A stretch of 64,000 nucleotides of DNA from Sphingomonas sp. CCH10-B3 (GTDB taxonomy: Bacteria > Pseudomonadota > Alphaproteobacteria > Sphingomonadales > Sphingomonadaceae). The notes under the pieces were generated by a model. The model did no database searches. It saw only the letters and a program-made list of their open reading frames with translations, and was not told where the DNA came from. The stretch lies in assembly GCF_001556185.1 (NCBI RefSeq), contig NZ_LSIJ01000061.1, forward strand, positions 62,001 through 126,000. The letters run 5' to 3'. Both the position numbers and the translations under genes were made by a program. Shown piece after piece: positions 24,784 to 33,640 of this stretch. Position 1 is the first letter of the stretch. Every line of letters begins with the position of its first letter.

Positions 24784-26400
24784 ATGAAAGCATTGAGCTG
24801 GGGCATCGGACACTTGATTTTGTGGGCCTGCCTTGCAGTCTTCGCGGCAGGATCGGCGCATGCCGAAAAGCGGATCGCGCTGGTGATTGCCAATGAAGCC
24901 TATACCGCGCCCAACCTCGGCCGCTTGCCGGGAACCAAGGTTGATGCGCAACGGATCGCCTCCGCGCTCGTCAGGGCAGGTTTCCCCGCCCCCCGCGTCG
25001 TAACCGACGTCAACCGCGACGCGCTGCGCGCTGCCGTCCGCAACTTTGTGCGCCAGCTGGCGGAGGCAGGGCCGGATGCCGTCGGCTTTTTCTATTATTC
25101 GGGGCATGGCATCGCCGATTCGCGCCGCGGTCAGAATTATCTGATCCCGATCGATGCCAATATCACCACCGCCGCCGAACTGCCGCTGGCCGCCGAGCCG
25201 CTGGATGAAGCGCTCGACGCCATCGAAGGCGCAGGCGTGCGTGCGGTGTTTGTCGTGATCGACGCGTGCCGCAGCACGCCGACGTCAATGACTCGCGGCA
25301 GCAAGGGCTTGCTGCCGACACGCGGGCGCACCGATACGCTTGTCGCGTTTGCGACTGCGCCGGGCGAGACGGCGGCCGACGATGGCCTTTATTCACGGGT
25401 GTTGGCTGAAGAGCTGGTCAGGCCCGGCGCGAACAGCGTCACCTTGTTCGCACAGGTCCAGCAAGCGGTTGCACGGGCGACCGGTCGCCGGCAGATCCCG
25501 CAGTTCCTCAGCAGCCTGGTCGATCCGGTGCAGTTTGTGCCGGTCGCCTATCAACCGCCTGTTACCGCGCCGGTCGTTACGACGACGGCTGCGACGGCCG
25601 ATGCCTATGCCAGAGCGCAATTGGCAGAATGTGACCGGCTGACGAAGCAGCCAGCGTTTAACGCCATCTCGCCCGCGCTTGCTATCCCGGCATGTACCCG
25701 GGCTGTTACCGCCACTCCGGGGTCGCAGGCGGCGCAGCTTGGTCTGGGGTTGGCCTATCACAAAGCGGGAAATTACGTCGAGGCGAAGCGATGGTATGAG
25801 TTCGCTGTCGCGACAGGCAACTCAACCGCGATGAACAACCTAGCCGTATTGTATGAGAACAGCTTGGGCGTGACGCGCGATTACGCGACGGCGAAACGGC
25901 TGTATGAACGAGCCGCTGCGCTAGGCAATATCACGGCGATGCGCGGACTAGGCGCCCTGTATAATTTGGGCCGGGGCGTGCCGATCGATTATGTCACGGC
26001 GCGAGGCTGGTATGAAAAGGCCGCGGCCAAAGGCGATGCTGCGTCGATGTACAATCTCGGACTCCTCTACGACAAGGGCAACGGCGTCACCCAAGATTAT
26101 GTTGCGGCGCGGCGCTGGTACGAACAGGCGGCGGCCAAGGGCGATCACCCCGCCATGAACAATCTCGGTGTGCTCTACGGATCGGGCCGAGGTGTACCGA
26201 AAGACTATACCATAGCGCGCCAGTGGTATGAGAAAGCGGCCGCCAACGGCAGTCCCCTGGCGATGAAAAACCTCGGTCAATATTATCAGTTTGGCTACGG
26301 CGTCGTGATTGACCTCGCCGCGGCGCGGCGCTGGTACGAAAAGGCCGCCAGCCTCGGCAACGCAGATGCCAAAGATCAGCTTGCCAAGCTCCCGAAGTAG
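24784..26400 (+). CDS. Exported caspase-like protease with six Sel1 repeats
   Basis: 538 residues from the ATG at 24784; a GTG one codon earlier is also possible. A signal peptide (to about residue 27, ending GSAHA) is followed by a caspase p20-like domain (about 29-255) with catalytic His108 in YYSGHGIA and Cys162 in IDACRST. A threonine-rich linker leads to six Sel1-like repeats (about 316-532) of the form YxxGxGVxxDYxxAxxWYEKAAxxG. Prokaryotic caspase homologues are cysteine proteases of clan CD. Sel1 repeats bind partner proteins, so this may be a substrate- or scaffold-recruiting periplasmic protease. It forms its own transcription unit behind P1, divergent from the sigma factor. Confidence 0.9.
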   Translation: MKALSWGIGHLILWACLAVFAAGSAHAEKRIALVIANEAYTAPNLGRLPGTKVDAQRIASALVRAGFPAPRVVTDVNRDALRAAVRNFVRQLAEAGPDAVGFFYYSGHGIADSRRGQNYLIPIDANITTAAELPLAAEPLDEALDAIEGAGVRAVFVVIDACRSTPTSMTRGSKGLLPTRGRTDTLVAFATAPGETAADDGLYSRVLAEELVRPGANSVTLFAQVQQAVARATGRRQIPQFLSSLVDPVQFVPVAYQPPVTAPVVTTTAATADAYARAQLAECDRLTKQPAFNAISPALAIPACTRAVTATPGSQAAQLGLGLAYHKAGNYVEAKRWYEFAVATGNSTAMNNLAVLYENSLGVTRDYATAKRLYERAAALGNITAMRGLGALYNLGRGVPIDYVTARGWYEKAAAKGDAASMYNLGLLYDKGNGVTQDYVAARRWYEQAAAKGDHPAMNNLGVLYGSGRGVPKDYTIARQWYEKAAANGSPLAMKNLGQYYQFGYGVVIDLAAARRWYEKAASLGNADAKDQLAKLPK

Positions 26401-26532
26401 CAAGCCGTTCCGCTACAACTCTCGTGCGCCGTCGCATTCGACCGGCTCAGCGGACAGGATGGGAATTTTCGACCAGGAAAATCGGTTGCGCCGCGCTGCA
26501 ACGCTGCCGAGCAGCAAATTGATTACACCCAA

Positions 26533-26560
26533 ACTAACCGTTTCGCCGGAAAGCTTCGTT
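26533..26560 (+). promoter_or_regulatory. Cluster promoter P2 (ACCG-N16-CGTT)
   Basis: ACTAACCG at 26533-26540, 16 bases, CGTT at 26557-26560, 47 bases before the lipoprotein ATG. The 8-base upstream element is identical to that of P4. Confidence 0.7.
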
Positions 26561-26607
26561 CTTCATACTGTGGCTTCCAACCAACATGGCAAGAGGGGCA
26601 CTGAACA

Positions 26608-27000
26608 ATGAAAAAATCAATTCTCGCTGCAGCGATCCTGACGGCAACGATTTCGGGCTGCGCTACTGACCAAGGCGGAATGCCGGACAGCAAGGCCATC
26701 GTCGGTTCTGGCGCCCGCTTCGCGTCGGTTGAAGGCAAGCAATTCTATCTGTTCCAGCCAGGATTCACCTGCATCGCGCCGATTCCCGGCTCGGCGCCGA
26801 TGCCGAGCTGGGTCGATCGGATCGAAGTCATCGAGGGCAAGCTGATCCGCTGGGGCAGCCGCTGCAACAACGAAGGGCTGACACTGCCCGCGGCTGAACT
26901 CGCCGACGCCAAGCTCGGTGCCGACCAAACGCTGGTGATCGCCGGCAAGACCTATCGTGTATCGGCTCAACCGGAAAAAGAAGCGGAGGGGATGAAATGA
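26608..27000 (+). CDS. Small lipoprotein paired with the metalloprotease
   Basis: 130 residues. The signal peptide ends in a lipobox (ILTATISGC) with the lipidated cysteine near residue 18. Two further cysteines (in PGFTCIAP and WGSRCNNEG) could form a disulfide. It resembles no family I recognise. Its stop overlaps the start of the metzincin gene by 4 bp, and the two share P2. A tightly coupled lipoprotein could be an anchor, chaperone or inhibitor of the protease (inference only). Confidence 0.8.
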   Translation: MKKSILAAAILTATISGCATDQGGMPDSKAIVGSGARFASVEGKQFYLFQPGFTCIAPIPGSAPMPSWVDRIEVIEGKLIRWGSRCNNEGLTLPAAELADAKLGADQTLVIAGKTYRVSAQPEKEAEGMK

Positions 27001-27842
27001 CCCGCAAAATTGCCTTGCTGGCCGCGCTGCTCGTCGGCATCGCCGCCCCCCTTACCGCGCAGGAAGCCGGCCAGAGCGACCAGCTCAGCGCTGACGGCGG
27101 CCCGATCAACATGTCGGACCGCCAATCGAAAGCGGCGTCGCTGCGATCCGCCGAATGGACCACACACGTCATCCCGGTCTGCTGGCTCAACCCGCTCCCC
27201 GAAGACGAGGCCAACCGCGCGATTGTGCGAGATGCCGTCCGCATCCTTTGGGAGAAGGCAGCAAACATCCAGATCGTTGGATGGCAACAGTGCAAGGTCG
27301 GTGAGCGCGCGGTTCGCATCCTGGTCGGCGACAACGAATGGCCGCGCGCCATCGTCGGGAACAATGCGCTGAGCAGCGAACGCCCGACGATGTACCTGAA
27401 CTTCAACCTCGCGCGCAAAGCCGGCTTCAACGCCTGCGCTGGCCGGGAGGAACGTTGCCTGCGCTTCACCGCCGGACATGAATTCGGGCATATGCTGGGG
27501 CTGGTCCATGAACAGGACCGTGGCGACACGCCTGCCGAATGCATCGCCCGGCTGGGGGGGCAGCGTACCCAGCGCAGCGACAATGATATACGGTTGCTGA
27601 CCGGCTATGACCCCAATTCGATCATGAACTATTGCAGCACGCTGCGCTGGGACCCCAGCAAGCCGCTGGACCTGAGCCCCGACGACGCGTTTGCCATTCG
27701 TGTGCTGTTTGGCAACCCGGTCACCGTGGCGGATGAACGCCGGCCTGATCCCAATCGCACGGTCAGCGAGCCCGACAACAACGATACAAGGCGCCAGCCG
27801 CGCCGTCGTCGTTCCGACCTGCCGGTGTTCAATCCCAACTGA
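26997..27842 (+). CDS. Secreted astacin-like metzincin metalloprotease
   Basis: 281 residues. A signal peptide (to about residue 21, PLTA) precedes a compact catalytic domain. The zinc site is HEFGHMLGLVHEQDR (His161, Glu162, His165, His171) and the Met-turn is SIMNYC (Met210), the arrangement of astacin-type M12 proteases. No propeptide with a cysteine or aspartate switch is obvious between residues 22 and 55. Several cysteines suggest disulfides. The tail after residue 240 is Arg/Pro/Asp rich. It is translated together with the lipoprotein upstream and is likely a periplasmic or surface endopeptidase. Confidence 0.88.
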   Translation: MTRKIALLAALLVGIAAPLTAQEAGQSDQLSADGGPINMSDRQSKAASLRSAEWTTHVIPVCWLNPLPEDEANRAIVRDAVRILWEKAANIQIVGWQQCKVGERAVRILVGDNEWPRAIVGNNALSSERPTMYLNFNLARKAGFNACAGREERCLRFTAGHEFGHMLGLVHEQDRGDTPAECIARLGGQRTQRSDNDIRLLTGYDPNSIMNYCSTLRWDPSKPLDLSPDDAFAIRVLFGNPVTVADERRPDPNRTVSEPDNNDTRRQPRRRRSDLPVFNPN

Positions 27843-27845
27843 TCG

Positions 27846-27873
27846 GTTAACCGGGATGGCCGAACGCGACGTT
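27846..27873 (+). promoter_or_regulatory. Cluster promoter P3 (ACCG-N16-CGTT)
   Basis: GTTAACCG at 27846-27853, 16 bases, CGTT at 27870-27873, 50 bases before the next ATG. It starts four bases after the metalloprotease stop and would drive the five-gene operon that follows. Confidence 0.65.
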
Positions 27874-27923
27874 CAATCAAATGTGGTGGAAATTTTCGCC
27901 TGTTCCAGGGGAGGTTTGGTGAA

Positions 27924-29378
27924 ATGCTCGTCGATCGGAAAAAGCGCGCGTGGCTTGCGGGGTTGCTTGGGGGGATCAGCCTGGCGTGCGTTGCGCCGCC
28001 CGCGCATGCCGCCGACAAGGCCCTGCTGATCGGTGTGGGCAAATTCATTCATGATCCGAAGTCGAATCTTCCCGGCATCGACCTGGATGTCGCGATCATG
28101 CAAGGTGTTGCCAAGCGGCTTGGCTATGCCGAGATCAAGACCCTGCGCGACACCGACGCAACACGGGCCGCTATGCTCGACGCGCTCAAGCGGTTGCTGG
28201 TGACCGAGGCAAGCCCGAACGATCGCGTGATGATTTATTTTTCGGGCCATGGGACGGGCGTAGCCGATGGATCGGATGACGAGGACGATGGCCAGGACGA
28301 GGCGCTTGTCGCGTCGGACGTCCAGGCGACGCGCCGCGCCGACGGCACCCCGGAACTCCGCGGCGTGGTGATCGACGACGAAATCGCCGATCTGCTCGCC
28401 AAGGCGACTGTCAAGTCGGTCATCATGATCATCGACTCTTGCCATAGCGGCACGGTCGACAAGGCAGTCGAGTTCGGTCGCCCGGTGCTCGGCACGACGC
28501 AAGGCACGAAGAAGCTGTTCTTCTGGCCGGGCTTCCGTCCCGGTCGCAGCGGCAAGGGGTTTGCCCCCGCCGCGCGGCCGAATGGCGGCGGCGCGACCAA
28601 GGCCTATGTGTCGCTGACCGCGGCTGGCGATGACCAGTCCGCCATTGCAACGCGCGCGGGCAGCGTTTTCACGGTTGGCGTCGAACAGGCGATCGCAAAA
28701 TATTCGGCCGGGGGGACGATCACCCCGCGGCAGGTCGTCGATGCCGCCGCCAAGTACATCGCGGCCGAAGTGTCGCCGAACGAGCGGTTCACGCCCGAAG
28801 TGCACGGCACGGCAGCGCTGATCGACGCGCCGATCACCCTGTCGCGCACGTCGGCGGGCGGCGGACCGAACTGGACCGAAGTTGCCGCAATCGTCGATCG
28901 GTTGCCGGGTATCGACATCACCGGGCTGCGCGATCGCTACGTCGACGGGCAGGAGCTGTCGATGACGCTCAATCTCCCGAGTTCGGGCTATCTGAACGTC
29001 ATTGCCGTCAATCCGGACGATACGGTGACCCTGTTGTTCCCCAACCATTTGCAGCCTGACAACCGCGTCGAGGCCGGGAAATTCGCCCTGCCGGGCGGTG
29101 TCACCGCAGCGGGTGGGCAAGAGCTCTATTTTCCGGTGGTTGCCCCCTATGGCAAGACCATGGTGGTCGCGATCGTGACCAAGCGCGAGACCAATTTGTT
29201 CAAGACTGCGGTCGATGCGAACGGCGGTTCGGGGCTGCGCACACCGTCGCTCGCCGCCGTGAAAGAACTGATCGCGACGGCCAGCAGCGAACGTGCGTTT
29301 GGGGTTGCTGCACGACCGAACGCCGCCGCCTGGGGTGCGAAGGCCGAAATGCTCACTTGTCGCGCAAGCGGGTGTTGA
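27924..29378 (+). CDS. Exported caspase-like protease with C-terminal DUF4384-like domain
   Basis: 484 residues; GGGGAGG precedes the ATG. The signal peptide ends near AHAA (residue 30). The caspase domain (about 31-320) has His109 in YFSGHGTG and Cys173 in IDSCHSG. An acidic insert (DGSDDEDDGQDE) after the histidine could bind calcium. The C-terminal part (about 335-440) contains SMTLNLPSSGYLNVIAVNPD, typical of DUF4384, a domain often found with surface or secretion proteins and here also as a separate gene downstream. It is first in a five-gene run whose later members overlap by 4 bp. Confidence 0.9.
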   Translation: MLVDRKKRAWLAGLLGGISLACVAPPAHAADKALLIGVGKFIHDPKSNLPGIDLDVAIMQGVAKRLGYAEIKTLRDTDATRAAMLDALKRLLVTEASPNDRVMIYFSGHGTGVADGSDDEDDGQDEALVASDVQATRRADGTPELRGVVIDDEIADLLAKATVKSVIMIIDSCHSGTVDKAVEFGRPVLGTTQGTKKLFFWPGFRPGRSGKGFAPAARPNGGGATKAYVSLTAAGDDQSAIATRAGSVFTVGVEQAIAKYSAGGTITPRQVVDAAAKYIAAEVSPNERFTPEVHGTAALIDAPITLSRTSAGGGPNWTEVAAIVDRLPGIDITGLRDRYVDGQELSMTLNLPSSGYLNVIAVNPDDTVTLLFPNHLQPDNRVEAGKFALPGGVTAAGGQELYFPVVAPYGKTMVVAIVTKRETNLFKTAVDANGGSGLRTPSLAAVKELIATASSERAFGVAARPNAAAWGAKAEMLTCRASGC

Positions 29379-29400
29379 GGCCTCGTCGGGGAACCATGTA

Positions 29401-31182
29401 ATGATCAACCGTCGCCAGTTCGGCAGCATGCTTGCCTGTGCGCCGCTAATCGGCATCGGCAGCCGCGTCGGCGCGGCGGTCGGCCCCACTGGCACGCCGG
29501 TCCCCGTCAAGCTTGCTCCCGACGTTGAGCTGCCTGCGTCGATCTTTGGCGCTTATGCGCTCAATCGTAGGGTCGGACGAGCCAATCTGATTACCGAGAG
29601 CTTTCTGGTTCACGCCATTGAGTTGAGCCGGCGCCGGGCGCAGATTGGCCATGAGGGCAAAGCGCTGGCGCCCGCGCTTACCTTGTGGATTGAAGGGCTG
29701 GCCGTCGCTGCGGCGAATGCGGCTTCATCGGATCTGGTCCGCGATTTCATCGCGGTGCTGCTGGCGCTGTCCAAGGGCGTGCCACCGCCAGCCGACCGAC
29801 CAAAGGCCATTGCGGAAGTCGCCGCCATCAAGGCTGCCGATGCGATCGGCGCCAGCGCCGTCACCGCGCTGCCGCTCGATTTCACGCAGTTCAAGGTGCG
29901 CGGCCACTATGCGGGCGACGTGGCGCTTGAGCGCTATTTCCAAAGCTATCGCTATGCCGCTGCGCTGGCCTTTCTATTGGTCCCGGCAAAGGCCACGGGC
30001 GTTTCCGCCCAGCGCGCGCGCCTGCTCGGCGATGCAGCGGTTGCAATGTCCCGCCTCGCCACCTCACCGGCAGTGCGCCCCCTCACCGAGCGCCTGTTCG
30101 GCTTGATCGAACAAAGTTTCGGCGCGGCCGAGGATTTTGGCCCGCTCGACCTGCCCGCCGCGATCGCTGACCCCGCCGTGCGCGACCACTGGATCGCCAA
30201 TGCAGCCGTGCTCGAACGCGTACCGTCCGTGGTCGATGTCCTGTACGATTCGCGAAAATTGCGCGGCAGGGATCCGTCAGCAATCGCGATCAGCTGGCGG
30301 CTGCTGCCCGGTCGTCGCCTGGCCGACGTCGCCGCGCTCCAGCGGTTGACCTACCCGTCGACCGGGGTGTGGCAGGGCACGTCGGCTGAACTACCCTTTG
30401 ATGCCGGCCAGATCGGGCCAAGGACTGCCAAGGCCTATGTCACGCTCGATGACATCTTTGCCCTGACAAGCGCCACGTCGGGCGATGTTCTGCCCTTTGA
30501 CGGCCTGCAGAACGCGCTGATTGCCCAGCGGGCAGCACTACTTCACCCGACCGATGCATCGGCGCCGGTGGTGCGATTGCTGCGTGCGGGAAATAGCGAA
30601 GCTCAGCCGGGCGCCTTTCGCCAACAGGCGCTGGCGGCCGCCTATGTCCACTATCGGCACGGAATGGCGCTTGTTGCCAAGCAAAGCTACGCGCCGGCTG
30701 ACAAATCGTTCCGGTTGCCGCAGCCGCGCGCCGGAGCCGTGCTGGCATCAACCCCCGATTTCATCCGCACCCTGGCAAGCTATGTGAATGCGCAGTCGCG
30801 GCGTTTTGACGATCCGGCCTGGCGCGATTGGCTGGCCGTACTCGACCATCTCGAAGACATCGCTTATGCGCAGGCGCGCGGGCAGATTGGCGATATGAAA
30901 TCCGATAATGTGCTCAACGATCTCGATCTGCGCCTTCGGGATCTGGTCGATCCCGACCATGACCACCCGATCGTTACCGACATTCATTCGGTCCCGGCGG
31001 AGGGGAAGGTTGTCGAGATCGGCCTCGGCCGCCCGGTTGCGGTGGCCGCCGGGAACGCCGTGGGCGCTATTTTGCCGGTTTGCCAGTTCAAGCACCCGAT
31101 GGCCGACCGGATGTCCGACGATCAGTGGGCCACGGCGCTCACCACCCAACCGCTGAACGCATTTCTGTGGAAGCCGCTATGA
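29401..31182 (+). CDS. DUF3160-like protein with Tat-type signal
   Basis: 593 residues from the ATG at 29401 (GGGGAA upstream). The N-terminus MINRRQFGSMLACAPLIGIG is a plausible twin-arginine signal. The body is alpha-helical. The segments RYFQSYRYAAALAFLL (about residue 179) and VTDIHSVPAEGKVVEIGLG (about 525) resemble conserved blocks of DUF3160 proteins, whose function is unknown. Its stop overlaps the next caspase gene by 4 bp. The assignment to DUF3160 is from memory of the motif pattern and needs a profile search. An export route for folded protein suggests a cofactor or metal. Confidence 0.7.
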   Translation: MINRRQFGSMLACAPLIGIGSRVGAAVGPTGTPVPVKLAPDVELPASIFGAYALNRRVGRANLITESFLVHAIELSRRRAQIGHEGKALAPALTLWIEGLAVAAANAASSDLVRDFIAVLLALSKGVPPPADRPKAIAEVAAIKAADAIGASAVTALPLDFTQFKVRGHYAGDVALERYFQSYRYAAALAFLLVPAKATGVSAQRARLLGDAAVAMSRLATSPAVRPLTERLFGLIEQSFGAAEDFGPLDLPAAIADPAVRDHWIANAAVLERVPSVVDVLYDSRKLRGRDPSAIAISWRLLPGRRLADVAALQRLTYPSTGVWQGTSAELPFDAGQIGPRTAKAYVTLDDIFALTSATSGDVLPFDGLQNALIAQRAALLHPTDASAPVVRLLRAGNSEAQPGAFRQQALAAAYVHYRHGMALVAKQSYAPADKSFRLPQPRAGAVLASTPDFIRTLASYVNAQSRRFDDPAWRDWLAVLDHLEDIAYAQARGQIGDMKSDNVLNDLDLRLRDLVDPDHDHPIVTDIHSVPAEGKVVEIGLGRPVAVAAGNAVGAILPVCQFKHPMADRMSDDQWATALTTQPLNAFLWKPL

Positions 31183-32834
31183 AGCTGCGACTCTTTTCGG
31201 CAATTGCCCTGTCAGTTTGTGCCGCCCTCCCCGCCGAGCCAGTGAACGCAAAGACCGTCGCGTTGCTGATCGGCGTATCGACCTATCAGGACCGGAACAT
31301 TCCGCCATTGACGGGCGTGGCCTATGATGTGCCCGGCGTCGAGACGCTGTTGCGCACAAAGATGCAAGCCGCGCCGCAGGACATCCACAAGCTGATCGAC
31401 GAGGCAGCGACCTACAGCAATATCGTCGCCGAACTCAGGCAGTTGAAGCAACGCAGCGCGCCGGGTGATACGGTGGTGATCTATTTCTCGGGCCACGGGA
31501 CCAGCGCCCGGGCGGAGGGCAATGACGTCCTGCGCCTGCCACTGGGGACCAGCGCTTTCATCCCCTATGACTTCGATCTGGCCAACCGCCGCCCGGCGGT
31601 CGAGCAGATGATCACCGGCCGTCTCCATTTGCTGCCGCTTGCGCTCAAGCCGCTCGATGATGGTGGCCGCAATGTCATCCTCATCGCCGACAGTTGCTAT
31701 TCGGGCAACATCGTCCGCAGCGTGAATGGCGTGACCTCGCGCTATCTGCCGATCGGCGACGGTGAGCCCAGCCCACGCACGCTTGCCGAGGCCAATGTCG
31801 AGGCTGCACCCTATCCTTATCGCCGCGTCGTGATGATTTCGGCCAGCGCGGATACCGAAAAAGCTGCGGACCTATCCAATCCGAAACTCACGCCGACGCT
31901 GACCGGCAAACCGCAGGGGGCATTGACCGACGCACTGATCGGCGCGTTCGACGGCAAGATTGCGACCGATTATAACGGTGACGGCAAGGTCAGCTTCGTG
32001 GAATTGCAGCGCGCGATCCGTGAGAGTCTTGCGGAGCGCAAGCATCTGCAATCGCCGCAAATTCTGCCGTCGATCGATCAGGATCCCGATGGCGTGACCT
32101 TTGGCGAGGTGCCGGGACTGGTCGCGAGGCCGGTCGCGCATGCGCAAACGCAGGCGCGCATTGTCGTCGCCACACCCAATGGCGCGACCGACCTGATCGC
32201 CGCGCTTCGGCAAACCAGCGATTTCACCGTCGGCGAGACTGGCGCTGAATTTTCTCTCGCTCGGGGCGCGGGGCCCAATCTGTTCAACTTGCGCAACCGC
32301 GCGGGCGACATAATCGTCGCCGATGCACCGCTCGACGCCGTATTCGAACGGCTTCGGGCCGGCGCCTGGGCAAGCCGTATCGTGGCGCGCGCACAGGCAC
32401 GGATCGACTTGTTCGCCGATACCCAACCAGTCAACAAGGGCGGCAGCTTCGTAATCGGTCAGGACAAGCTTCGGCTTGCCGTCAAGGCCGACAAGAACGT
32501 CCATTATCTGGTAGTCAATGTCGATCCGAAGGGTCGGCTGGTCACATTATGGCCGACGAGCCGGAACGAGAATGTCGAGCTGCCAGCGAGGACGCTGCGG
32601 ACGATTCCCGATGCTCCGATTGCAGCCGCCGATCCGGCGGGGCTCGATCACGCGATCGTCCTGGCGTTCGCCGAACCGCCGCCCGGGGTTGATCAATGGT
32701 ATGACCTCAACAGCCAGTTCGGCAGCGCGCAAGGCATCCAGTTCGCGCAGTGGCTCGCCATGCTGAGAACGCCTTATGCCGCGACGAGCCTCGACATCCG
32801 GACCATCCCGGCCTCCGCGGGTGTCAAAAAATGA
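31179..32834 (+). CDS. Exported caspase-like protease with EF-hand motif
   Basis: 551 residues from the ATG at 31179, overlapping the upstream stop. The signal peptide ends near PVNA (residue 24). The caspase domain (about 25-320) has His106 in YFSGHGTS and Cys173 in ADSCYSG. At 264-275 there is a canonical EF-hand loop, DYNGDGKVSFVE, with Asp, Asn, Asp and Glu at positions 1, 3, 5 and 12, so calcium control is plausible, as for metacaspases. The C-terminal third (about 345-530) contains a DUF4384-like segment (NVHYLVVNVDPKGRLVTLWP). It sits between the DUF3160-like and OmpA-domain genes, with ATGA overlaps on both sides. Confidence 0.88.
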   Translation: MKLRLFSAIALSVCAALPAEPVNAKTVALLIGVSTYQDRNIPPLTGVAYDVPGVETLLRTKMQAAPQDIHKLIDEAATYSNIVAELRQLKQRSAPGDTVVIYFSGHGTSARAEGNDVLRLPLGTSAFIPYDFDLANRRPAVEQMITGRLHLLPLALKPLDDGGRNVILIADSCYSGNIVRSVNGVTSRYLPIGDGEPSPRTLAEANVEAAPYPYRRVVMISASADTEKAADLSNPKLTPTLTGKPQGALTDALIGAFDGKIATDYNGDGKVSFVELQRAIRESLAERKHLQSPQILPSIDQDPDGVTFGEVPGLVARPVAHAQTQARIVVATPNGATDLIAALRQTSDFTVGETGAEFSLARGAGPNLFNLRNRAGDIIVADAPLDAVFERLRAGAWASRIVARAQARIDLFADTQPVNKGGSFVIGQDKLRLAVKADKNVHYLVVNVDPKGRLVTLWPTSRNENVELPARTLRTIPDAPIAAADPAGLDHAIVLAFAEPPPGVDQWYDLNSQFGSAQGIQFAQWLAMLRTPYAATSLDIRTIPASAGVKK

Positions 32835-33640
32835 TGTCCCGGCTTGTCGCAATTGCGTTGATGCTCTGCGTCGGCGTGCCAAGTGCCGCACGCGCGTCAT
32901 GCGACGACGCATTTCGCGGGATGTCGGCGCCCGATGCCGGCGACGCGGTGTCGCTGTACCAAGCAGCGCTTTCAGCGATGCGCGCCGACCAGATGGACCG
33001 GGCGGAGAGCCTGTTGCTGAGCAGCTATGCGAAAATCGGCGGGCTTACCGGGCCGGGCCGACCGGTTCTCGAAATTCAGGTGATCGCTCGCCTCGCCGAA
33101 GTCGCAGTGCAGCGCCGCAAGCTTGAGGATGCCTATTTCCGCATGCTCGTGCTGCGCACTCGGGTCGAACAGAGCGGGGCGCGCCCAGCCTGGGTCGACA
33201 AGGTGCTGCGCTATGTCGATGCGGCGACGACCGAAGTACCGTTCAATATCAGAATCGAGCCGCAATATCGAAGCTGCCGCGCCTTTGGCGTTGCGCCCCG
33301 GCTGGCGATCCGCATCCTGTTCGATACTGACAGCGTTATTATCGACGATGCGGCGCGCGCCCAACTGTCGCGGGTTGCCGCCAATCTGGCTGCCGACCGC
33401 CCCAACAAGGTGATCGTTCGCGGTCACACCGACGCGCGCGGCACCGACGAGCACAATCTTGCCCTGTCGCTGCGGCGCGCAAATGTTGTGGTCGCGCTGC
33501 TCACCGTGCTGCAGCCGTCACTCGCGGGGCATTTGGTTGCCGAAGGCGCGGGCAAGCGCGAACCGCTCTATCCCGCTGACGATGATGAAGCCTATCGGCT
33601 CAACCGGCGCGTCGAATTCAGCCTGGTGGCGCGGCAATGA
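32831..33640 (+). CDS. OmpA-domain periplasmic protein
   Basis: 269 residues from the ATG at 32831. The signal peptide ends near ARAS. Residues 35-135 form a helical, TPR-like region. Residues 155-269 form an OmpA C-terminal peptidoglycan-binding domain (ILFDTDSVIIDDAARAQL, then RGHTDARGTDEHN with the Asp that binds diaminopimelate, and LSLRRA). There is no beta-barrel, so it is probably a soluble or wall-bound protein. It may tether the co-encoded proteases to peptidoglycan (inference). It overlaps both neighbours by 4 bp. Confidence 0.88.
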   Translation: MMSRLVAIALMLCVGVPSAARASCDDAFRGMSAPDAGDAVSLYQAALSAMRADQMDRAESLLLSSYAKIGGLTGPGRPVLEIQVIARLAEVAVQRRKLEDAYFRMLVLRTRVEQSGARPAWVDKVLRYVDAATTEVPFNIRIEPQYRSCRAFGVAPRLAIRILFDTDSVIIDDAARAQLSRVAANLAADRPNKVIVRGHTDARGTDEHNLALSLRRANVVVALLTVLQPSLAGHLVAEGAGKREPLYPADDDEAYRLNRRVEFSLVARQ

